From: UBA6244 sp965140775
GTDB lineage: Bacteria > Bacteroidota > Bacteroidia > Bacteroidales > F082
Direction of reading: 5' to 3'
DNA length: 64,000 nt
Assembly: GCA_965140775.1 (NCBI GenBank)
Contig: OZ223471.1
Coordinates: 3,038,001 to 3,102,000 of the forward strand
The translations under genes and the position numbers were made by a program. The notes beneath the pieces are model-generated. The model was not told where the DNA came from. It did not search any database and saw nothing but the letters and a program-made list of their open reading frames with translations. Positions 17,801 through 23,608 of this stretch are shown here, piece by piece. Numbering within the stretch: the first letter of the stretch is position 1; every line of letters begins with the position of its first letter.

Positions 17801-18087
17801 TTGACCACCATGCCCTGCAACAAGAGCACAGGGGTGGCAACTACCCGCAGTTCATTGGCCATTTCAACAGCCAAATCGGCGCGAACAAACCGATCGCCGG
17901 CCATCAAAGCATACTCAACCTTTCCCAAACGTTGATCCACTAAATGAATGAGACTGTATTTCACCGAATCGCCAACCACCAATGCACCCGTAAGCACCGC
18001 CGTACTGATAACAGCCGCCAAAAACACCCATAGGTGTTGCCTTTTGAAGTAAAACAGGCTTCGTATGACGAATTTCATCCGGCTCAT
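14803..18087 (-). CDS. Large FtsX-type ABC transporter permease
   Basis: 1,094 residues, about twice a MacB/LolC permease, so it appears to hold two FtsX units. N-terminal helix about 17-40, a long periplasmic MacB_PCD-like domain, then the first FtsX block near 480-610 (GQLFLSLSFFVIVAALLLL, RRRETGVVYALGFNKRQL, ALVLSALLGGMLGVLYNKV). A pair of extra helices follows around 640-690 and a second start helix at GRNKNRSMAVVWLLALGTF. After another periplasmic stretch the last FtsX block (HELAVMKALGFTRKQLF, near 1000) ends the protein. Such two-unit permeases act as mechanotransmission or lipoprotein-extraction pumps with a LolD/MacB-like ATPase, which is encoded 37 bp upstream here. Confidence 0.87.
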   Translation of the reverse strand: MSRMKFVIRSLFYFKRQHLWVFLAAVISTAVLTGALVVGDSVKYSLIHLVDQRLGKVEYALMAGDRFVRADLAVEMANELRVVATPVLLLQGMVVNPQNQSRISSAQIMGVDASFWQLADGQLPEWTSDGIVISQNIADELSVNPGDELLLRIRQAELIPLNAPFSEEETATVALRLKVSAIAGSNQLGRFSLRNNQLAPYNIFVPRQLLADKMDLQGLCNLILVADKEGLSEGVLNQSLSENWQLKDAGLSLSYLPDSSALQLLSDRVFFDKSISDRLENWPIESQKILTYFVNSLRFHENETPYSFVTAASRTLLDKTLNDNDIIVNSWLANDLDIKVGDSLQMRYFAMGSMRKLVEKSAWFRVSEIVPVESPSLNRSLMPAFPGLTEAGNCRDWEAGIPIDLSKIRDKDEQYWTDYRGTPKAYISLKKGLQLWENPFGNYTAIRFSADTLSKSELESRLLQTLSPSDINLSFVDVRRQGKQAATNGVDFGQLFLSLSFFVIVAALLLLVLVYSLNVESRRRETGVVYALGFNKRQLIRLRMMEALPALVLSALLGGMLGVLYNKVMLWGLNSVWNDAVHADMLKMVIRPQTLLVGILTGMVIATISIYVITARSFRKNIVAVIRSQSVPVRFGKTLVNRFLVVLGWGGTAAMVIYSFSHALVQNAPLVLAAGFLFLMGSASFVSILIDPAKGNMSFRKKRFEMGELIWKNVGRNKNRSMAVVWLLALGTFTIIVTGANRKTFVSAENQRTSGTGGFSLWVETSVPILHDLNTREGRSTYGLDGEEVMKNTSFVQFYNLPGDDASCLNLNQVQLPQILGVNPKIFNSLGAFSFSNLLDDAPSPWLQLTKNRGLGVVPAIADQTVIQWGLMKSIGDTLTYLNERGDTIRLLLVGGLNPSVFQGNILISDSCFLANFPSSGGSQMMLVEVPLSQEKEMGQLLKSRWVDYGVEIMSAPKRLAAFYSVTNTYLNIFMILGGLGVILGTVGMGIVLMRNMLDRKHELAVMKALGFTRKQLFQLIVMENMWLLLMGMAIGIISALIGILPSLFSPAFQVPGYFLIMLVCGVFFSATLWIVLASHWAIKRDWGNELRNE

Positions 18088-18124
18088 GTTGGTTCGATGG
18101 GGTTTTTCTTATTACAATATATAA

Positions 18125-18808
18125 CTATTTGGTTATCAAGTTTCCACCCTCCAAAAAATGCACCTGGCCAATCAAGTTCGCGAGTTTAAGCGAATGGGTT
18201 ACCACCACCATTGCCACTTTGTTTTGGCGGTTGAGGTTGGAAAGTAATTGACCGATTTGTTGAGCAGAAGCTTCATCGAGTGAGCCAGTGGGTTCGTCGG
18301 CCAAGATAAGTTTGGGTTGGTTGATTAAGGCCCTGACCACCGCTGCACGCTGACATTCACCTCCCGAAAGCTGACCCGGAAACTGCCTGATTTTGTCGGC
18401 CAATCCCACCAAAGAAAGCAATTCCATGGCCCGATCGGGCGCAGATTTTTTCAAGATCATATCCTTCAAGGGAAGTGTAGGCAACAAAACATTTTCCAAC
18501 AGATTAAGCTGTGGCAACAGGTGATGCGATTGAAAAACAAAGCCAATATGTTGGTTTCGGATGGAAGCCAACTCATCCGTAGAATGGTGAGTCAGGTCTT
18601 TTCCGTCGAACAAAACAGTCCCGGAAGTGGGCGTATCCAACGTGCCCAAAATATGCAGCAAGGTACTTTTGCCCGAGCCCGACGGACCCACAACGGACAT
18701 GGATTGCCCTTTTTTCAAGGACAGGGATATGTCGGTCAGCACCTCCCTTCGAATGTCTGATTGAGGGTTGACATAGGACTTATTTACGTGCAACAGTTGG
18801 CAAATCAT
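18125..18808 (-). CDS. LolD/MacB-type ABC ATPase
   Basis: 227 residues, the normal length for LolD/FtsE-like ATPases. Walker A GPSGSGKSTLLHILG, Q-loop FVFQSHHLLPQLN, signature LSGGECQRAAVVRAL, Walker B KLILADEPTGSLD and switch His in VVVTHSLKLANL are all intact. It should power the large FtsX-type permease encoded immediately downstream. Its start overlaps the stop of the glycosyltransferase gene by 4 bp (ATGA on the minus strand), so the two are translationally coupled, which suggests related tasks in making and moving a glycosylated or lipid-linked product. Confidence 0.93.
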   Translation of the reverse strand: MICQLLHVNKSYVNPQSDIRREVLTDISLSLKKGQSMSVVGPSGSGKSTLLHILGTLDTPTSGTVLFDGKDLTHHSTDELASIRNQHIGFVFQSHHLLPQLNLLENVLLPTLPLKDMILKKSAPDRAMELLSLVGLADKIRQFPGQLSGGECQRAAVVRALINQPKLILADEPTGSLDEASAQQIGQLLSNLNRQNKVAMVVVTHSLKLANLIGQVHFLEGGNLITK

Positions 18809-20094
18809 TTAACAAGACTTTGATAAATTTCTAATATTTGGCTACTTATATGATCGATTCCATATTTTTCGGCAACAGCATTTTTTCCTTGTTCACTCAT
18901 TTCACGGATTTTCCCGGGATCGGAAAGCACCTCCATCCACTTATTGGCCAATGCCTCCGGCGTGTTGGGTGCGTAGGTAACGCCGCCACCGGTTACGTCA
19001 ATTATTTCGGGAAAAGCTCCCAATGCCGGTTGCACCAAAGGAATACCACATGCCAGAGATTCAAGCTGATAGGTTCCGAAGGCCTCCCCTTTGAGCACGG
19101 GCACGGTCAGTATGGTGAGTTGATTGAAAAAATGATAACGGTTTTCGGGCAGGTGATCCTGAATAATTTCCACATCATGGCCCATGCCGGCTTTTTTCAG
19201 TTTATTCAGTTGTTTCTTTACAAATCGCTTATCATCTGCGGTATAGCCTCCGGATAACTTCAGTTGAACATGACTAAATTCAGGTCGTTGTTTGAGCAGT
19301 ATAAAGGCATCTATCAACAGTCCGAAACCATGTTCGGGGTACATTCGCGAGATATATCCGATGACAGGCTGCTCTTCTTTGGGGGGTGCATAGCGGTAAA
19401 TGGACGAATCTATCCCAATGGGAACCACCTTCAGTTTGTGATCGGGAATATTCATTTTCACCTTCATTTCCTTGGCGTAGTAATCGCTCACGGCGATAAA
19501 GGCATCCACATCTGCACCCTTGTCGGCCATCAGTTTCCAGACTTTTTCCCGATAGAAATCGTTCATGGCATCCACCCACACATCCTCATCCTGGAGTGAG
19601 CAAACCACGGGAACCTTCAGTTGTTCGCGAATTTGGTTGGCCAAACCCAGGAGAAGGGCGTTGCTCAGGTGTACCACATCCGGTTTTTCGTGTACCTTAA
19701 GAAAATCGATAAGTTCCTGAAGCTCGCGGTTTTGGTTGCCTTCACGTCCCATGAGCATGGAAATGGTCATTTCTTCCAGGCCTTCGGTTCGGGTGGATCC
19801 GGCTTTTTTGGCGGCATAACTTAGTATTCCCGATGAATTAAACATGCGCTCCATCCAGGCAGGCATATTTTTGAAAATCCGAAAGTTTTGTTTCAGGTAT
19901 ATATTGACTGCTCCGTAAAAAATGGGGTTCTCATCCTTTTCAACACCGTGTTCGAGGGTGAGGGGTAGATAAATGGGTAGCATCATGGCATCGTGCCCCA
20001 ATTTGATCAAGGATTTGATGTATCCGCTGTCGCGAAGGCAGTTTCCACAATAAAAGGTACCACCAAATCCGGGAACTATGTTGACTATTTTCAT
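18805..20094 (-). CDS. GT4-type glycosyltransferase with a CGNCLRDSG N-terminus
   Basis: 429 residues, GT-B fold. The N-terminal domain opens with a distinctive GGTFYCGNCLRDSGY motif in which Cys replaces the usual residues near the sugar-acceptor loop. The C-terminal domain has VIGYISRMYPEHG and the donor-binding E-x7-E motif (GEAFGTYQLESLACGIP). GT4 enzymes transfer sugars with retention of configuration from nucleotide donors to lipids, glycans or small molecules; the acceptor is not identifiable. There is no membrane segment, so it acts at the cytoplasmic face. It is coupled to a LolD-like ATPase gene. Upstream lies 0.8 kb of repeats, so it may start its own transcript, although no strong -7 box was found. 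Confidence 0.85.
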   Translation of the reverse strand: MKIVNIVPGFGGTFYCGNCLRDSGYIKSLIKLGHDAMMLPIYLPLTLEHGVEKDENPIFYGAVNIYLKQNFRIFKNMPAWMERMFNSSGILSYAAKKAGSTRTEGLEEMTISMLMGREGNQNRELQELIDFLKVHEKPDVVHLSNALLLGLANQIREQLKVPVVCSLQDEDVWVDAMNDFYREKVWKLMADKGADVDAFIAVSDYYAKEMKVKMNIPDHKLKVVPIGIDSSIYRYAPPKEEQPVIGYISRMYPEHGFGLLIDAFILLKQRPEFSHVQLKLSGGYTADDKRFVKKQLNKLKKAGMGHDVEIIQDHLPENRYHFFNQLTILTVPVLKGEAFGTYQLESLACGIPLVQPALGAFPEIIDVTGGGVTYAPNTPEALANKWMEVLSDPGKIREMSEQGKNAVAEKYGIDHISSQILEIYQSLVK

Positions 20095-20283
20095 TTTTTT
20101 GAGTGCCTAAAGTTTAAAGTGCTAAAAATAGGGAATTTTGGGGGTTCGGCGATTGTTGTCGTTGCTTTTTACCCATTTCCTGATTGCGGTGGGATATTCG
20201 GGGAAAATTGGTCGATGACCATCCCCGGACCTATTGAGATTTGTGGTTTCGTTTATCGGCCAGCTGCGGAAAAGGTTGGTTGC

Positions 20284-20345
20284 GCTACGCTGTAGCTTTG
20301 TTTTTGCTGATTGTATTTTTACAAAGATTGTCGCTGCGCTGCAGC
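20284..20345. repeat. Second type of paired hairpins (GCTAC / GCTGC)
   Basis: Two short hairpins with the same GCT loop: GCTAC-GCT-GTAGC (20284-20296) and GCTGC-GCT-GCAGC (20333-20345), each followed by TTTG. The stems differ by a compensating pair change (A-T in one, G-C in the other), which suggests that the hairpin itself is maintained. The layout (two 5-bp stems with 3-nt loops about 36 bp apart) copies that of the larger repeat family in this window, but the sequence is different. Confidence 0.6.
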
Positions 20346-20429
20346 TTTGAAACCCGGGGTGCCATTATATTTATCTGTAATGCAGAGTTTTACCTCTCGA
20401 TCAGCACTTCTAACTTCCTATTCCTCACC

Positions 20430-20810
20430 TTTTCTTCCCACTCCTGTTGATGTCCTACGGACAAGAACCTTTGCTTTCTGTTAATCTATTGATGTTGAAG
20501 CCCTATGGGCTATTCAATAATTCTGTCTTTTAATTAAAAACAACAATTCCATTCACCCTTTCTCCTTATCTTCTTTTCTCCTCTTCTCCTTTTCTTCCGA
20601 CTTCCGACTCCCGACTTCCCACTCCTGTTGATGTCCTACGGACAAGAGCCTTTGGTTTATGTTAATCTATTGATGTTGAAGCCCTATGGGCTATTCAATA
20701 ATTCTGTCTTTTGATTAAAAACATCAATTCCATTCACCCTTTCACCACTTCACCTCTTCTCCACTTCTCCTCTTCTCCTCTTCACATCTCCTCCTCTTCT
20801 CCAAGCTGCC
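20430..20810. repeat. Two inverted copies of the paired-hairpin repeat
   Basis: Two tandem copies (period 181 bp, from about 20441 and 20622), oriented opposite to the block at 300-974. In the first copy the hairpins are TGTCC-TAC-GGACA (20451-20463) and AGCCC-TAT-GGGCT (20499-20511), again 35 bp apart. The cores carry many substitutions relative to the copies near position 300, yet stems and spacing are unchanged. Each copy is followed by a CTCCTTCTCC-type pyrimidine tract. Confidence 0.8.
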
Positions 20811-20935
20811 TACTCCTTACTCCCTACTCCTGACTTCCGTCTCCCATCTTCCGTTTCCCGTCTTCCGTCTCCCATCTTCCGTTTCCCGTCTTCCGTTTCC
20901 CGTCTTCCGTCTTCCGTCTTCCGTCCTCCTACTCC
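20740..20935. repeat. Pyrimidine-rich low-complexity tract
   Basis: Degenerate CTTCTCCTCTT and TTCCGTCTCCCATC words run to the end of the downstream gene. The last propeller codons overlap its edge. The stretch 20095-20283 just before the repeats holds nothing that I can identify. Confidence 0.7.
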
Positions 20936-22038
20936 CACCCAAATCCATAAACCCGGCCGTCTTCGGCACCCACCACCATCAATTTATTAACAATAGCAGG
21001 AGTGCTGCTTATCGGGCTTCCGATTTCGTAGGACCAAATTTTTTGTCCGGCGTACATATCCAACAGGTATATTCGTCCGTCTTTGGAGGTGATGACCACC
21101 TGATTTCCGGCGATTACCGGAGAGCTTTCTATTTTACCGAGGGTAACAAATTCCCACAAAATCTTGCCGGTATCGCCATCATAGGCATATACTTTTTTGT
21201 TTTGAGAACCAATAACGACGATGTTGTCTGAAGTGGCAGGCGAGCCAAGAAATGGTCCTGCACCCGGAACTTTCCAAAGGGCTTTTTTGCTGGAAATATC
21301 CACTTTGTAAAACACGCCATCGTAATTGCCAAAATAGGCCATGGGGCCCACCATGCATGCTGACGAGGCAATATAGGTACCGATTTCCACGGTATCTGCA
21401 ATTGTTCCCGAAATCACATCCACCAAGTGCAACATACCGTCGCATCCGCCGAAGACTGCTTCCTTTCCGTTGGTGGCGGGAGTTCCGTTGATGTAGTTAT
21501 CGGTTTCGTATTTCCAAAGTGGTTGTCCCGTAAGGGCATCCACACAATGAAGGTAATAATCGTAACTCCCGAAAATCAGATTTTGGCTTTTATCGTCGGC
21601 AGCAAGCGTCCAATTGGCAGCGCCGGATATCTGTCCTTCAGTAGCATAGTGCCATTTTTCGGATCCCGTTTTGGCATCCAACGCAAACATGATTCCCTCC
21701 AAAGAGCCCACAAAAACCGTTTGATCGAGAAACAAAGGAGGTGCTTCGATGGAGGTTTCAGTGGAAAACCGCCAAACCTCTTTGCCTTCAGCTGATAAGC
21801 AGTAAAGCGACCCTCCATTGGTTCCGATAAAAATATGGCCGTCAGCTATTATCGGTGAGGATTTGATGATGTCGTCGGTTTGAAAACTCCAAAGAAGCGC
21901 AGGATTATCCGGAATGGCGACATGGGTTGTTCCCGTCAGGGCAGGATTTCCGCGGTATGAAGGCCAACTATCTTGCTGTGCCTTTCCTGAAAAGGAACAC
22001 GAAATTATAATCAACCATATGATTATCAATCTATCCAT
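20929..22038 (-). CDS. PQQ-like beta-propeller protein D (exported)
   Basis: 369 residues, signal peptide about 1-21 (ends SGKAQ). This is the most regular propeller of the set. It opens PSYRGNPALTG and repeats blades with SSPIIADGHIFIGT, DAKTGSEKWHYAT, DALTGQPLWKYET, DGDTGKILWEFVT and DMYAGQKIWSYEI, the tryptophan-docking pattern of BamB/quinoprotein propellers. No heme, Fe-S or obvious catalytic residues. It would act in the periplasm as a binding or scaffold protein. Its start overlaps the stop of the NuoG-like gene by 8 bp, so a periplasmic propeller and a cytoplasmic NADH-oxidising enzyme are translationally coupled, a strong sign that they share a task. Confidence 0.85.
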   Translation of the reverse strand: MDRLIIIWLIIISCSFSGKAQQDSWPSYRGNPALTGTTHVAIPDNPALLWSFQTDDIIKSSPIIADGHIFIGTNGGSLYCLSAEGKEVWRFSTETSIEAPPLFLDQTVFVGSLEGIMFALDAKTGSEKWHYATEGQISGAANWTLAADDKSQNLIFGSYDYYLHCVDALTGQPLWKYETDNYINGTPATNGKEAVFGGCDGMLHLVDVISGTIADTVEIGTYIASSACMVGPMAYFGNYDGVFYKVDISSKKALWKVPGAGPFLGSPATSDNIVVIGSQNKKVYAYDGDTGKILWEFVTLGKIESSPVIAGNQVVITSKDGRIYLLDMYAGQKIWSYEIGSPISSTPAIVNKLMVVGAEDGRVYGFGWE

Positions 22039-23608
22039 CTAATTCATTTTTTAAAGCGATGGCGCCGGTTGGACAAGCGTTGGCACATCGGAGGGCAGTT
22101 TGGTCGAGCAAATCGGACATCGACTTATTGAGGGGCATGCCCATTTCTACCTCGAATCCACGATGAACGGAAGTGAATCCCAGCCGATCCTGCTCTTTTT
22201 CCGATATTTGAACACAGATATTGCACTTTATGCATTTTTCAGGTTCGTAAATGATCAGGTGATGCTGTTCGAATTTTCGTACTGGCTCCCGTTCCCCATA
22301 AGAGAACATCCTCCTATCCACCCGGTATTCATCGGAATAGTTCCTAAGCTTACAGGTATGCGGCTTTCGGCAATCGCAATGCAAACACCTGCTTGCTTCA
22401 ATCCGGGCTTGCTCAATGGTGAGCGATCCTTTGGTTTGAACACGGGGTGACCAACCACTTTCGGTCACAATTTCTTTTTGGTATTCAGCTACTTCCTCCT
22501 CGAAAAGTTTTCCAAATTTTGAGTTAAACTTGCGGTGAATTTTTCCCGGAGGCGATCCTTGAAGGTAGAGATCGACGGAATGTGCCGCGGCTTTTCCCTG
22601 TGCCACGGAAGTTACAGCCATTCGGCGTGAACGGATGATATTCCCACAGGCAAAAACGCCCTGCTCATCTACCTGCATGGTATCGCGGTTGACCGTCAAT
22701 CCCTGTGAATCGTGGGGTAATCCAAAAGAGGACAATGGAGCCTCCTGAAAATCGCCTGTAGCCAGCACCACCGCATCAAAATTCTTTTTCAATTCATTTT
22801 CAAAGAGTTCCCTGTTAATGTCGTAATTCATAATGAATGTGGCGCCCAAGGTTTTCAACAGATCAATTTCCGCATCCAACGCCGACCTAGGCAATTTTTC
22901 CTCCGGAATGGCATATCTCAATGCTCCACCCGCTTTCGGATGTTTGTCGTACAGCACACAACCATGACCCATGGTCAACAAAAAGTAAGCACACGACAGA
23001 CCGGCCGGACCCGTACCAACGATGGCGACCTTTTTGCCCGAAGGTGGACTTTTCTGTGGAAGATAAGCATCTGATCCGGCCAAATCTTCATCTGCTACCA
23101 AATGTTTTAACTTACAAATGGAAACCGGCTCGTCCACCTGCCCCCGGCGGCAAGCTTTTTCGCAGGGAGCCGGACAGATATATCCCAAAATCAGGGGCAA
23201 GGCAATTTCCTCTTTCACCACTTTCAGGGCTTCGGTCAATTTTCCGTTGGAGATTAACCTGTTCATTTTGGGGATGTCCATGAACGCGGGACAGCTCGTC
23301 CGGCACGGAGCCTCGCAGTCGCCCACATGGTCGCTGAGCAGCAATTCCAGCGCTTCTTTGCGCGATTCGATGATTTCCTCGTCATGGGTGATGATTTCCA
23401 GTCCGTTTTCAGCTTTCAATGCACACGAAGGATGAATCTTTCCTGTTTTGGCATCCTTCACCACACACAACATGCACGAAGGATGGGTGGGCAATCCCTC
23501 GAGATAACACATGGTAGGAATTTGGATACCCGCCTGTCGGGCAGCTTCCAGCACGGTAGTTCCGTCCGGTACTTGCACCAGTATATTATTGATTGTCAGA
23601 TCTATCAT
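22031..23608 (-). CDS. NuoG/GltD-like iron-sulfur flavoprotein lacking the NAD(P) domain
   Basis: 525 residues from ATG 23608, which overlaps the upstream stop by 4 bp. N-terminal [2Fe-2S] domain with Cys34, Cys45, Cys48 and Cys62. Next come Cys-rich segments as in GltD/NfnB (GDCEAPCRTSCP and GYICPAPCEKACRRG). The FAD-binding core starts at KVAIVGTGPAGLSCAYFL and includes GGALRYAIPEEKLP and DAVVLATG. In GltD relatives a second Rossmann domain (GGGNVA-type) follows, but here the chain passes directly to QGVFACGNIIRSRRM, so the NAD(P)-binding domain is missing. After HCDCRKPHTC, a C-terminal [4Fe-4S] site (CIKCNICVQ ... CANACPTGAI) ends the protein. It probably passes electrons between the NuoEF-like partner and another carrier. 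Confidence 0.85.
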   Translation of the reverse strand: MIDLTINNILVQVPDGTTVLEAARQAGIQIPTMCYLEGLPTHPSCMLCVVKDAKTGKIHPSCALKAENGLEIITHDEEIIESRKEALELLLSDHVGDCEAPCRTSCPAFMDIPKMNRLISNGKLTEALKVVKEEIALPLILGYICPAPCEKACRRGQVDEPVSICKLKHLVADEDLAGSDAYLPQKSPPSGKKVAIVGTGPAGLSCAYFLLTMGHGCVLYDKHPKAGGALRYAIPEEKLPRSALDAEIDLLKTLGATFIMNYDINRELFENELKKNFDAVVLATGDFQEAPLSSFGLPHDSQGLTVNRDTMQVDEQGVFACGNIIRSRRMAVTSVAQGKAAAHSVDLYLQGSPPGKIHRKFNSKFGKLFEEEVAEYQKEIVTESGWSPRVQTKGSLTIEQARIEASRCLHCDCRKPHTCKLRNYSDEYRVDRRMFSYGEREPVRKFEQHHLIIYEPEKCIKCNICVQISEKEQDRLGFTSVHRGFEVEMGMPLNKSMSDLLDQTALRCANACPTGAIALKNELDG

